Part shown: one piece after another, positions 10,513 through 22,595 of the stretch
How positions within the stretch are numbered: position 1 is the stretch's first letter
Layout of the letters: every line of letters begins with the position of its first letter
Assembly: GCA_038363925.1 (NCBI GenBank)
Contig: JAQQWL010000004.1
Coordinates: forward strand, 124,001-188,000
Source: Apiospora phragmitis
Lineage: Eukaryota > Ascomycota > Sordariomycetes > Amphisphaeriales > Apiosporaceae
Direction of reading: 5' to 3'
Length of the DNA stretch: 64,000 nucleotides
Notes under the pieces: model-generated
Told to the model about the DNA's origin: nothing
The model's input: the letters and a program-made list of their open reading frames with translations, nothing else
Database searches by the model: none
Made by a program: the position numbers and the translations under genes

Positions 10513-13500
10513 ATGTGGCGACGGCCTCCTGGCGAAGGACGGCTTGTCGCTGAACAGCGCAAGGCCAAGGTCCTCCTCGCTCTGGCCGTCTTTGTGCTTC
10601 CATGGCTTACGCTCGTTGATGCTCAGCAGCAGCAAGTAAGTCACCCGGGCTTTGGTCTTCTTTTTACTTTTCAGCTGGAGATGCCGTCATGATGCAGTAA
10701 CAGGCCCAACGTAATGCTGATGAATCCGTTTCTTAGAAACAGCAATCGTTGCAATACCAACAGCCCCAAGTGGCTAACATTCTCCGGGGAGATGCCGCCT
10801 CTCGTCAGCACCAACCCCGCGTCCGTCGTCAAGCCGAGTACGACGGACAGGAGGATGGCGTGAACGTGGCCCAGTCGAGCCGCGTGAAGAAGCCAAGTCG
10901 AAATCAAAGCAAACAGCCCCCGACGCCAAACGACTACCCTGGCAACAAAAACAACAACCCCGCCTCTTACGATGCGAGCGCCCTCGCGACTGTGGCTCCG
11001 GATACCCCCGTTCGAGCCTCCAATTCTCCAAGACAGCTTTCCAGCGTCCTCGCCGGCGCCGGCTTGTCCTCGCTGCACTATGCGCGGAGTCTGGGGAGAT
11101 GGGAAGTGGAAGACTATGTTCTTCTGGCGACCGTCGATGGGCATTTATATGCCGTTAACAAAGAAAGTGGCGACGAACGCTGGCACCTCGAAGTCGAGCA
11201 GCCGGCCGTAGAAACGATTCATCATCGCCCCAATAATACTCTCCTCGAGGACTACAGCTACCACCCGCTCGATGACCATGTGTGGGCTGTGGAACCTACT
11301 CAGCATGGTCCTGTCTACCTTTGGCAGCCTTCCGGACCGAACGCCGGGCTGAATCCCACAGGTTTCACGATGAAGCAGCTGGTGGATGACTTGGGGCCTT
11401 ATGCTGTCCCCAATCCCCCAGTGGTCTACACAGGTGATAAGAAGACGACCATGGTGAGTGTGGATGCAGCCACCGGGCGTGTGTTGAAATGGTTCGGGCA
11501 AAGCGGCTCGCAGGTCGATCAGGGCACTACCTGCTTCCGCCCCAACGGTCTCGTCGACTCCAGCTCCGAGGCATGTACCAGTACCGGTATCATCACACTG
11601 AGCCGCACCGAGTACACTGTCAGTATCCATCGCCAGGACGATGGCCGAGCGTTGGCCACCCTGCGATATACCGAATGGGGACCCAACTCGTACGACCAGG
11701 ATCTTCACCGACAGTATACCACAACCCAAAACGGTCGCTACATCACGACTGGCCACAACGGCAAGGTTTTCAACTATGACGGGAACGGTGTAGAGTCATC
11801 CATGTCTCTCCAATTCTCTGTTCCCGTTGCACGTGTGTTTGATGTGGCTCGTCCGGGCGATGCTCCTCAGGGCAGCAATCCTGAGCTTGTTCTCTTGCCT
11901 CAACCTATCCCACCTACTCGCAATGACGAGGACGGCATTGCCAGGGCTTCCAGCATCTTCCTCAACCGAACCGAGTCTGGCGGATGGTACGCATTGTCAG
12001 GGGCTGCATACCCTCTCGTTCTTATGCTCCCGTGGCCGAAGTCCAGTCGAAGGAATGGGCCGAGTCCGATAATACCTGGAGCTTCGACGATGCCTTCGTT
12101 AACGAGGCCCTCGTGGGGAAACATCAACTTGGCCACATTCACGGCGCTCATAGGACTGGCCGGATGTCCTGGCCACAACCTCTCCCTGCTCTCCCTCAGG
12201 AACCCGAGTTTCCTGACGATGAGAATTCGAGCAATTCATCTCTCGCTACGGTTCCGGATGATGGATCTGATCTGGCCACAATCGTAGAAAAGGTGAAGAC
12301 GTTGCCCGAGTATGCATATGCAAGGGTCCGCGACTTCTTCACGAACCCCATCCTCTTCGTCTTGGTCATGGCTGCTACGATTTGGTATATTAATGGAAGC
12401 CACCCCATTCGGAACAGCCCGAAATATGAAGCCCCCACCATCACCCCATCCGTCAAGTCTGACAAGGTCATCACCGAGGGAGTCGGGCAGCTGCCAAACA
12501 TCGACGCACCAACTCAGGCTGTGGCTCGTGAGGCTCAAGCTCCGAAGGATGAAAGCAACCCAGCTGATGCGGCCGCCGGCTTAGAGGAAGGGGCTGTAGC
12601 AGCCCCGAATGGTGGTCTACAGGCAGGGGCTGATCCACAACAGCCTGTGGCGGCACCCGAGTCGCCCGAGAAGAAGAAGAAAAAGGCTCACCGTGGCACG
12701 AGGGGCGGGGCCAAGCACAAGAAGAAGAAGCAAGAACAAGCACAAAGCCAAGATGAAAAGTCTCAACAGTCTGACCATGGCCCGACTCAGGAAGACATCA
12801 ACCAGATCAAGCATATCCCCCAAGAAACCCATCTGCAACCCAATGTCAAGTCAGTTGTTGATGATCCTCGCGATATCAGCGCTACGGGTTTCGAGACCAC
12901 CAACGGTCTCCGTGTCAACCTGGACGATCAGCTTGGCATGGGCAGCAACGGTACCGTTGTCTATTCAGGAACTTTCCACATGCGAGAGGTTGCTGTCAAG
13001 CGGATGCTTGCGGTCTTCTACGACATTGCCTACCAAGAAACTCAGCTTCTACTAGAAAGTGATAATCATCCAAATGGCAAGTTTGGCGCGACTCATGACC
13101 TCTCCCCATCGCTAACACATGTCTAGTCATCCAATACTACGCTTTCCATCAAGAGAATGCTTTCCTCTACATCGCTCTGGAGCGTTGCCATGCGTCTCTT
13201 GCTGATATTGTGGACAAGCCGCACATGCATAGGGAGCTCGCCCGAGCCGGCGAGCTGGACATACCTAATGTCCTTCTCCAGATTGCCAATGGCCTGAGTC
13301 ATCTCCACAATCTCCGTATCGTCCACCGCGATTTGAAGCCGCAAAACATACTGGTCACCATGACGAAGGATGGGCGCCCGAGGCTCGTTGTTTCCGATTT
13401 TGGACTCTGCAAGAAGCTGGATGGTGCCCAGTCGTCGTTTGGTGCCACCACGGCCCACGCAGCCGGAACATCAGGCTGGCGAGCTCCCGAGCTGCTGCTG

Positions 13501-14262
13501 GATGATGATGCTAGGGAAGGGTCAGCATCCATGTCAAGCTCCCACAGTGAATCCAGCCAGCTCATCAGCTCTGGTCTGATGCCGAATCGCCGTGCCACGA
13601 GAGCCATAGACATCTTCAGCCTGGGCCTTGTTTTCTTCTACGTCCTCACCAAAGGCTGTCATCCGTTCGATTGTGGCGATCGATACATGCGCGAGGTCAA
13701 CATCCGCCGGGGGCAGCTGAACCTTCAGCCTCTGGACATCCTAGGGGACTTCGCCTACGAGGCCAAGGATTTGATTCGAATCATGCTGCTTCCGGAACCC
13801 CGCGACCGGCCCAACATCCGCGAAGTTATGGCCCACCCCTTCTTCTGGGACGCCAAGAAGCGGCTGACCTTCCTCTGCGACGTGTCGGACCACTTCGAGA
13901 AGGAGGTGCGGGACCCGCCGTCAGAGGCGCTCTCGACGCTGGAGCACTACGCGCCGCGGATCTGCCGGGGCGACTTCCTCAAGGCGCTGACCAAGGACTT
14001 TGTGGAGAGCCTGGGCAAGCAGCGCAAGTACACGGGAACGCGGCTGCTGGATTTGTTGAGGGCGCTGCGGAACAAGTGGAACCACCGCGAGGACATGTCG
14101 GAGGCGCTGCGGAAGTCGGTCGGCACCAGCCACGAGGAATACCTGGGGTACTGGAGCCGGCGGTTCCCGGACCTGCTGGCGACGTGCTACGAGGTCATTT
14201 GGGTGTTGGACCTGCAGGAGGCGGTGCGGTTTAAGGAGTATTTTGAGCCGATGAAACCTTGA
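10513..14262 (+). CDS. IRE1: Ire1 unfolded-protein sensor kinase/endoribonuclease
   Basis: ER membrane sensor. The lumenal domain senses unfolded protein, and the cytosolic kinase and KEN RNase splice the HAC1/hacA-type mRNA (family knowledge). Exons are 10513-10635 (signal peptide, residues 1-41), 10737-13076 and 13127-14262, about 1199 residues. Seen: a lumenal beta-propeller-like region (LATVDGHLYAVNKESGDERW), one membrane segment near residue 580 (ILFVLVMAATIWYIN), a Lys-rich linker, glycine loop LGMGSNGTVVYSG, lysine VAVK, catalytic HRDLKPQN, DFG at about 913, and a KEN domain from about 1066 with RNase residues in LLRALRNKWNHRE. Intron 2 (13077-13126) uses a GC donor. One frame break lies at 12012-12014 (CCC, where CCCC restores the frame). 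It converges on CCT2. Confidence 0.97.
13077..13126 (+). other. GC-AG intron inside the IRE1 kinase domain
   Basis: A 50-bp intron with donor G|GCAAGT and acceptor GTCTAG, with CTAAC just before the acceptor. Splicing joins ...HPN to VIQYYAFHQEN with the reading phase preserved. That is the conserved kinase sequence, so the GC donor is well supported. Confidence 0.88.
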
Positions 14263-15318
14263 GCGGTGGCGGGGGTGGGAACGGGAAGGGAGATGTATTT
14301 TGTTTCTTTTTAAATAAAAAGATGGGTTACCTAGCGGAGAGATTTCTATAATACTTGGATCATCAAAAAACGGATTGGCGTTTTCTGGCTCATTTTAACT
14401 CTTGTCTTGTCTTGACAGTCTGATAATGTGTGATCATGTTGCAATAATGTTTGCTATAACTACTGCTAATCGTAATAGTGGCTCGTTGGCTTGCATTGGG
14501 AGGTACTTGGGATTCTTCTTAGATGCTGGCCTTGATGCTTTTATGTGTAGATATGGTACGACCCCAGCCCACTTCCTGCACTAAATACATATACTTCGAA
14601 GCACGTATTAGCCTAACGGCATGGGCCATTGTTTACTGGCACGCTGAATCTTGTGTTCGTCCTCTTATCTTGCCTTGGCAGGGCCCAACGGGTGAGATTG
14701 TCTATACCCGCTCGCCCCTGGTTGACATATTCAAAGATGCTGGAGAAACGTGGCATACCGCTCACAAACCTTGCGTATCTATCAAAAAGTAGATACAAGG
14801 CAGAGGTATTCGAGTTCATGCCTGCTGATATAGATTTCTTCGATCAAAATCATATCTATCTAGGGTAGGGGTGGTGTCACCAAGTATCAGTGATGCATGC
14901 ATGTTGCGAACCCTGTTTGATTCGGCAAAGAAGGTTGTTGGTTTTCGTACATAAAGAGCAAGACGGTCCAGTAATCAATCACGTTGGTTGCATAGGTATG
15001 TAGGCATGCGATGTCATCATCAGCCTGCCGCTCATGGCTCCGAATTCAGCACGGCATTTGGGTGAGGTTTGCCATACAGACGTCGCGGTTTCTTCGGTAG
15101 TATAAGAGGTGCAGACTACGAAAAAGTCATCATGCGATCACTCGCAGTAGCTTCATGGGACACTTTCAGGCGTTACACCATATTGAGATGGTTTCATGCG
15201 GCACCCATACAGTTATAGGCACACTCTCTATTCATGATCATTACATGGGTATAACAAATCATCGATGTGTTACAACCATTCTAACTAATGTATGCCAGCC
15301 TCCTTTTCAACTTTACGT
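14263..15318. other. Convergent 3' spacer between IRE1 and CCT2
   Basis: Both neighbours end here, so it holds their 3' UTRs. AT-rich, with a likely polyadenylation signal after IRE1. Short open frames show no recognisable domain. Confidence 0.7.
14313..14318 (+). terminator. AATAAA polyadenylation signal after IRE1
   Basis: An exact AATAAA about 50 bp past the IRE1 stop codon within a T/A-rich stretch, a suitable position for 3' end formation. Confidence 0.5.
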
Positions 15319-17089
15319 TTACATCCGTTCGCGCCTCCGCGGTGCGGCTCGGATAATGTCGTCCACACGTAACAGGAGCTAAAAAGAAACCAAGTTAGTT
15401 CATGTTTTCGCATCATTGACAAAGTTCCCAAAGTGAAGGGATATAGGAGGGGGGGAGATAAAACTTACCTCGGCAGCTTCGCTTGCTGACGACACAACGG
15501 CCTTCTTCAACTTGTAGCTCTCAATCACACCCAAGTCGCGCATGTCGGTGATACCTCCGCCCGGCGTCATCAAGTCCAGGCCGTACGTGGACATACCATC
15601 GTAGATAGCCTTTCGGAGTCTGGCGACCAGGTCGCTCGAGTCCAAACCAGCGTTGTCAGCCAGAATGGTAGGCAGCTGTCGCAGAGCCGTGGCGAAGGAA
15701 GCAACAGCCATCTGCTTCTTACCCTCGACCCGGGTAGCGGCACCCTCGACAGCCTTGGCCATCAGCATCTCTGCGCAGCCACCGCCCAGGGTAGTACGGG
15801 GCTCCTTGACCGTTTGAGAGAGCACGGCAAGGGCATCGTGAAGGGAGCGGTCCGCTTCGTCGAGCAGCTGGTCAGTGGCACCGCGCAGAACGATGGTGCA
15901 CGCTTCGCCGGCCGCGACACCGGAGAACCGGATCAGTGTGTCCTCGCCGATGATAACCTCTTCGATCACGTCGCAGTGGCCGAGCTTGACTTGTTCGGGG
16001 TTGTCGAAAGTAGATGTGATTTCACCACCCGTGACCAGGGCCAAACGCTCAATGCCGTCGAAGTCTGCGTGCTCTATCGACATGATGCCGGCGTCGGTGA
16101 ACAGCTGCTCCGGCCAGTTGTAGATCAGCTGTCGGTTGATGAAGCAGTTGATGCCGTGGGCCTTGATCCGCTCGACCTTGGCCTTCATCTTGTCCTTTTC
16201 AGCCTTTTCGATCTCGGCAAGCTTGCTTGTTGAGCCGACCTTGACGCGTGCGCCGAAGATCTTGACCTTGTCTGTGTCCATAGTGGTGTTGGCGACCAGA
16301 ATCTTGGCCTTCTCGAGGCGCTTGGGCTGGTTGACACCGATCTTCTTGTCCAGAATGAAACCCTCGTCCAAATAGGAGTCGCTCAGCTTGCCGCCGGCCT
16401 TCTTGATGATCTGGATGTGGCTGAGGTCGGCGGAGCCCTTGAGCCGCAGGACGGCGTCGACGGCCAGCTTGGCGAACAGGTCGCGGTCCTGGGCGAGGAC
16501 CTTGGAGCTCAGAGTCGTGCGGGCAATGGCCAGCAGGTCCTTCTTGAAGGCCTCGGGGTTCTTGCTGTGGTCGACCAGGACTGCTCGAGCGCCTGCAGGG
16601 CGGCCTGGCTGGCTATCCGGTAGCCCTCGATGATGGTCTGCGGGTGGATCTTCTTGTTGACCAGCTGCTCGGCCTCGCGCAGCAGCTCGGCGGCCAGGAC
16701 GGCGACCGAGGTGGTGCCGTCGCCGACCTCGTCGTCCTGCACCTTGGAGATGTTGACCAGGACCTTGGCGGCGGCGTTGTCGAGGGCGATGGCCTTGAGG
16801 ATGGTGGCGCCGTCGTTCGTCACCATGATCTCGGCGGTGGAGGCGGACTGCAGGATCTTGTCCATTCCCTTGGGGCCTAGTGTGCTCTTGACCAGGTCGC
16901 CGACGGCAATGGCGCCGACGAAGGCGGAGAGACGGGCATTCTCTCCCTTCTCCTCGGTGGTGCCCTCCTCGAAAATCTGGGTTGGGCTGAAGGACGACTA
17001 CGTAAACAGACACACCACCACATAAGTCAGCTGATGCAGGAGCAAAGAAGGATTGGTCGGCCTGCAGAAAATGGATGGTGACTTACCAT
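15319..17089 (-). CDS. CCT2: T-complex chaperonin CCT/TRiC subunit beta
   Basis: One of eight subunits of the cytosolic ring chaperonin that folds actin, tubulin and WD40 proteins. Exons are 17089-17087 (the ATG alone), 16997-15469 and 15378-15319, about 530 residues, the usual length. Seen: [13 protein letters not shown] and the NDGATIL and [10 protein letters not shown]-binding motifs, the apical-domain region [27 protein letters not shown], and the end [17 protein letters not shown], all matching the beta subunit rather than other CCTs. The frame breaks once at 16578-16579 (CC on the coding strand, where CCC restores [11 protein letters not shown]). It shares an 840-bp intergenic promoter region with eIF3b. 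Confidence 0.96.
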
Positions 17090-17929
17090 TCTCGCAGCTA
17101 CTTTAGAAGTCAGAGGATCAAGACTGTAGCAAGCAAGTTCACGTAATCAAATATGTGTCGGTGGGATGAGTACGTGTATGTAGAACTGGTTGTCTGTCGT
17201 TGCAGTTCGATCACCAACAATAGCTTCCTTACTACCCACTTGCCAACCCAGAACTTTTTTGCTTGGCGGGGGACCAAGTGCGGGACAAATTATTGGTCGC
17301 CAGGTACCTACAAGAATGAGGTAGGCAGTAGGTACCTAAAGGGGGGTAGGTTATCTGCTATCAGTAACAGCTAGCCCCCTAATGTCGGATTTCCAGGCGG
17401 GTACTTAGCAACTGGAGGCCTGGTACAGGCGCAAAGGCGGTAGGTCGGGATTACGGTGAGCTAGCTCTCGGTGAGCACAGGCAGTAAAATAGCAGCAGCA
17501 CTCAACTCACTCGCGGGGCTCGGGTCACGGGGTTTCAATTTGGCCGCCACACAATTGCTCACCTCCCCACCTGATAATTTCTAAGGTACAGCGCAAAACC
17601 GGGCCATCACGACCTGAAGCCGTGTGAGACGCCGACAGCAGCATTATTTGTGTACAGCAGCACATATAGCGTTTTATCGTGTAAGTTCATGTTGTTGATT
17701 GAAGCTCGGGAAGAGAAATTGTGACATTCTCGAAGCTGAAACCTCTACTAACTTTGGCCTTGTTCTTACAGTACCATCTGTCTCGGTATCGAAAATTGGC
17801 GCGGGCAAATCTGCTACTCGCTCACCCCACAGGAAACAGCAAAAATCCAACTTTTTACGCCCAATTCGCACTGCACATCCAAACAGCCAATTCGGATCTC
17901 AAGCCACCACTTGAGCCAAACCACCCAAC
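17090..17929. promoter_or_regulatory. Divergent promoter region of CCT2 and eIF3b
   Basis: 840 bp between the start codons of two oppositely directed housekeeping genes, so both promoters and both leaders must lie here. Visible elements: an inverted CCAAT (ATTGG at 17292-17296) and two palindromic copies of GGTACC flanked by TA (near 17302 and 17330). Which of them are functional is not known. Confidence 0.6.
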
Positions 17930-20156
17930 ATGGCGCCCTCATTTGATCATCTGCGCGATGCGGATGTCGACGAAGACGATTACGATGAGAACGAGATCGA
18001 TCTCTCCGACCTGCGAGAGAAGTACGAGGTCCAGCTCGAGCAAGGCTTCGACACCTTTGTGGTCATCGATGGCCTCCCCGAAGTCACAGAAGAGCAGAAG
18101 CCCAAGCTGGTCAAGTTCTTGCTGAAGAAGCTGAAGTCGATCGGAAACACCAAGGAGGAGAGCATCTTCATGCCCATGGGCGACGATGGCAAGTCTCTGC
18201 GCTTTGCCTTCGTCGAGTACTCCACATCAGCCGAGGCCGCCGCCGCCGTGCGCCAGCTGGACATGGTTCCCCTCGACAAGAAGCATACGCTGCGCGTCAA
18301 CAAGATGACCGACATCGAGAGGTTCGGCCGCGAGGGCCGTGTCGAGGAGGAATACCAGCCCCCCGTCATCGAGGAGTTCAAGGAGAAGGAACACATGCGC
18401 TCCTGGTTGGCCGATCCCTCCGGTCGGGGTCGCGACCAGTTCGCCATGTACCGCGGAGAGACCGTTGGTGTCTTCTGGAACAACGAGAAGGATACGCCCG
18501 AGAACGTAGTCGACCGCCAACACTGGACCGAGAGCTTCATACAATGGTCGCCGCTGGGTACTTTCCTGACTTCGGTCCATCAGCAAGGTGTTCAGCTGTG
18601 GGGCGGTCCCTCTTGGACGCGCCAGCGCCGATTCGCCCACCCCTTCGTCAACATGCTCGACTTCTCTCCCAGCGAGAAATATGTCGTCACCTGGTCCAAC
18701 CGCCCTATCTCCATTCCCGACGAGGGCCACCCTCAATTAGCTGCTGACGACGATGGCAAGAACTACGTCATCTGGGAAGTCGAGACTGGCAAGCCCCTGC
18801 GATCTTTTGCCAACCTCGACCTTCCTACCACCGGTCCCGATGGTGCGCCTCTCAAGGCGCCCCAAGCTCCCCTGGCCTGCCTTCAAGTGGTCTGCCGATG
18901 ACAAGTACGTTGCCAGACTCACCCAAGGACAATCCATCTCCGTATACGAGCTCCCCCGCATGACTCTGCTTGACAAGACCACAATCAAGATCGAGGGCGT
19001 TATGGACTTCGAGTGGGCCCCTGCCACCGTTCAAAGAGATGGTAACAAGCAGTATGAGCAGCTTTTCTGCTACTGGACACCGGAACTGGGCAGCAACCCC
19101 GCCAAGGTCGGCTTGATGAGCATCCCGTCCAAGCAGGTTGTCCGTTCCCTGAACCTCTTCAGCGTCAGCGATGCCAAGTTGCACTGGCAATCCGATGGAA
19201 CCTACCTGGCCGTCAAGGTCGACCGTCACTCCAAGTCCAAGAAGTCGCAAGCCACAACACTCGAGATCTTCCGCGTCCGGGAGAAGGGCATCCCGGTCGA
19301 AGTTGTGGACACTATCAAGGATACTGTCATCAACTTCGCCTGGGAACCCAAGGGCGATCGCTTCGTCATCATCACTACTACCGAGCCCGTCGGCCAGACT
19401 GCCGTTCCCCCCAAGACCTCTGTCGCCTTCTTCTGCCCGGAGAAGGTCAAGGGCAACGTCGTGGGCAACTTCAAGCACCTCCGCACCCTCGACAAGAAGA
19501 ACAGCAACAGCATTTACTGGTCTCCTCGCGGTCGCTTCGTTGTCGTTGCCACCATTGCCAACCAGCAAGGCTCGGATCTGGAGTTCTACGATCTCGACTT
19601 TGAAGGCGAGAAGCCCGAGAGCGACAAGGACCTGACCGCCAACCTGCAGCTCATGAACGTTTCTGATCACTACGGTGTCACCGATGTGCAGTGGGACCCC
19701 TCTGGTCGCTTTGTGACATCTTGGGCATCGGCATGGAAGCATGCCATGGAGAACGGATACCACACCTACGATTTCAAGGGAGAGCAGCTACGGGAAGAGC
19801 CCCTGGAGAAGTTCAAGCAGTGGGCATGGAGACCGCGCCCTGCTACCCTGCTTACCAAGGAAGAGCAGAAGCAGATCCGCAAGAACCTCCGCGAGTACTC
19901 CAAGACGTTTGAGCAAGAAGATGCCGAACGCGTGGCAGGAGCTGACCAGGCTGTCGTCGAGGAACGCCGTCGCATGCTGGACGAGTGGTACGCATGGCGC
20001 CAGAGCGTCGAGGAGGAGCTCGAGTGGGAGCGGGAGGAGCTCGGTCTGTCCAAGCCTACAGATGCTGCCGCCGCCAAGGGCGAGGATGCTGAGGGCGAGG
20101 TTATTGAGGAGATCGTGGAGGAGGTCCTCGAGGAGACGGAAGAGATCGTGCAGTGA
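17930..20156 (+). CDS. PRT1: Translation initiation factor eIF3 subunit b
   Basis: Scaffold subunit of eIF3, which organises the 40S pre-initiation complex. About 741 residues, the usual fungal length, without introns. Seen: an acidic N-terminus ([18 protein letters not shown]), an RRM at about 40-130 ([21 protein letters not shown]), a WD40-type beta-propeller from about 190 ([21 protein letters not shown]) to about 620 ([16 protein letters not shown]), and a charged C-terminal helix that recruits partner subunits ([19 protein letters not shown]). One frame break at 18860-18863: CCCC, where CCC restores [17 protein letters not shown]. Here the sequence has one base too many rather than too few. 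A long CT repeat follows 175 bp after the stop. Confidence 0.97.
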
Positions 20157-20329
20157 TTTGACCACCTTCGGAGAGGAGATGCTTCAGCGATATGAGGAGC
20201 GGAGTCCCATGTACCACACGCGGAGGAGAGCGCAATGGCAGCATGAGGCGTTTGTGTATGGGCATATAATGATTTTCACCGGTAGTACAAAAATGACATG
20301 AGAGCTACACAGCGATACACTCCCAGCTT

Positions 20330-20416
<87 letters not shown>

Positions 20417-21056
20417 ACCTTCAGTGACTACGAACAATTACCCAAGTGCCAACCTCTTGCCTTCCTTAGGCTCACTTTGCGGCATTTCCCTCTGTAGGAG
20501 CTACCGACGTGGTCTTGGAATGGAGGAGTCTCAGCCAGTTCAGGGCGGCGGAGTAACAAGATGCGCATGGATCTGTCGATTCAAACCGTACATCACCCAA
20601 GACTAAGTATCCTGTGCGACCCTGATCGCTTGCTGTTACATCTGAGAGCAGACTAAGGTCGATGTCTCATTGGGCGACGGTGTTGTCGATGGGCTCTCTT
20701 TATCTTTCTTTCTTTCTCTTTCTCTGCTCCGTCAGAGCCAGACCCGAACAGAAAGTGAAATGGTGCATTTCTTTCTTTGTCCGAATGCGGATGACACATG
20801 CTACCTGGACTTACCTAACCAATGGCCATTGTTATAGCAGCTATTTTCTAGCTTCAGAAGGTTGCAATTTGCATCTAACATTTTAGAGCCATGGGCATTG
20901 TTCTTGTATTTTACCAATAACCATTTGACCGGAGCGTTTTGAGAAGGCCGCAAATACGGAATACATATCTACATACATAGGTACGCACTCTCGATCTCTA
21001 CCCAAGTAACAAACATAAGGGCTTTGGGCGAGAGACGAAAGAAGAAGTAGAAGAAA
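20157..21056. other. 3' flank of eIF3b and spacer
   Basis: Contains the 79-bp CT microsatellite and further CT-rich stretches (around 20700). No gene was recognised. The last part should be the promoter of the 21057 gene. Confidence 0.6.
20333..20411. repeat. (TC)n microsatellite, 79 bp, uninterrupted
   Basis: A perfect TC/CT dinucleotide tract with no interruption, in the 3' flank of eIF3b. It is likely to vary in length between isolates. Confidence 0.97.
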
Positions 21057-21904
21057 ATGGAAATCCCAGACGAGGAAGATAAGGCAACAAAGACATCGCC
21101 AACAACATCCTCATCATCACCTTTAACGTCGTCCCCACCCTCGCCGACGGAGGCGGAGCTCGAGCTCCTCTGCACCGAGGCCGGCCTCCGCAAGCTCATC
21201 CGGGACCGGCTGCCCACGGCCGAGAGCCCGCCCAACTACGTCCGGCTCTGGCTGGGCGGGTACTTCACGTACCGCGGTATCGACCCGACCCGCGCCGACC
21301 GCTTCCTCTGGTCCGGGGCCGAGTTCCAGGACCTCGCGCTCGCGGAACTCGTCGAGGCGTTTCGGGTCAAGCTGGTGTCGGCGACGGACTCCTCGGCGTC
21401 GGCGAGGACGGGGCGGGGGCGGGGGCGACAAGGTCGTTTTTGGGGGTGGTGGATGACGTTAATCAGGATGGTGACGGTGATGACGGCACCGGTATTAGGT
21501 TTACGTCTATGGTGACGGAAGCGGAGGTGGAGATGTTGGCGTTGGATGTGTTTAATTTCGTAGAGGTTGGTATTTTCTTTATCCACCAAACCTATTTCCC
21601 AATGACTTACTTACTTGCTTACACCCCCATCTTATTCTTACAGAGCGCAAGGCCGCCGTTCTGGACTCGAGCACTGGCCCGCGCCGGACGCCTGGTGTCT
21701 CGCCAGGCCACCATGGGGGAGCGGCTGGACGCCTTCCTGATCGTCGTCGCGCATCTGGGGATGCTGCTCTTGGTGCTGGCTAGTCTTTCCAGTCTCTGGG
21801 CTTACAACAATTTTAATGAGGTCATTGGTGAGGTGCTGCAGCGACCCCGGTTATGGTTAGGACAGCTCATGGAGAGGTGGAGGAGCCCAGCCGATTCATC
21901 ATGA
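21057..21904 (+). CDS. Uncharacterised protein with one C-terminal membrane segment
   Basis: Family not recognised. The start ATG at 21057 gives an acidic, Ser/Thr/Pro-rich N-terminus, then a conserved-looking segment (ELLCTEAGLRKLIRDRLP, NYVRLWLGGYFTYRGID), and, in a second exon, a hydrophobic stretch of about 25 residues (FLIVVAHLGMLLLVLASLSSL) near the C-terminus. Likely exons are 21057-21565 and 21644-21904. The 78-bp intron has a GT-AG boundary and several CTTAC motifs, but it is a multiple of three and open, so retention cannot be excluded. The frame changes once in the G/T-rich stretch 21405-21445, as if one base were missing. About 256 residues. Perhaps a tail-anchored membrane protein. 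Confidence 0.6.
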
Positions 21905-22595
21905 GGAGGCTATTTCGACCTATACAAACATACTTACTTCACCCAGTTTGAATGGAGCGAGGCACGGGCATTTTGCTTGTATATTCTTTATTGGCGTTTG
22001 AGGGTGTGTGTATATCTCTGAAGTACGGAGTATGTAGATCAACGATTACTACAACCCGAAGTGAGCTCTTCCACGCTCTACCTATTCCAGATAAGTGCCG
22101 TCGACGCAGTATAAAAGTGGTATTTGATCCCAGGCCTCCAGCATCCTCTAGCTTGCTTTGGTGTTTTCTCGTATGATTGTACACTAAAATGTCCACTCAT
22201 TTCGCTAATGCACCCACGAATAGGCACCGGCATCCTTCGTCCAAGGCCGGCGGGGACAGGGGTTGTTATCGATACGTTGCGTTCGATGTACGCGAACACA
22301 CCGTATCATCCTTCGGATTCGGGCTCCGGACAATTACATGACATCCGGGAGGCATCCTAGAATCATATAGGAAGTCAACATTTACCAAAGTGAAAAGGAT
22401 TATTTCACAACTAGCTCCTTGTAATATTATTAAGATCACCCATCTATGCATTGCCAATCTAATAGCTTACAAGGTTAGAATCAAACGCAAAAATGTAAGT
22501 AGGGGAACCCTCGTGAGCTTTCTCGTGTGATGTTGCAATACCAAGCCAACTAATAAACAGCCCAGATTCTTGTCCTATTAGACAACTGGTCGACC
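21905..22595. other. Spacer
   Basis: No gene recognised. AT-richer than the flanking genes, with only short random open frames. The 3' half should contain the promoter of the acetyltransferase-like gene. Confidence 0.6.

Noticed and set aside
11984..12287. Two overlapping genes in the IRE1 middle region
   Set aside because: The two frames join into one conserved Ire1 protein after a one-base correction at 12012-12014.
18852..19763. 303-codon minus-strand frame inside eIF3b
   Set aside because: Antisense shadow of GC-rich, codon-biased coding sequence; no family resemblance, while the sense frame is clearly eIF3b.
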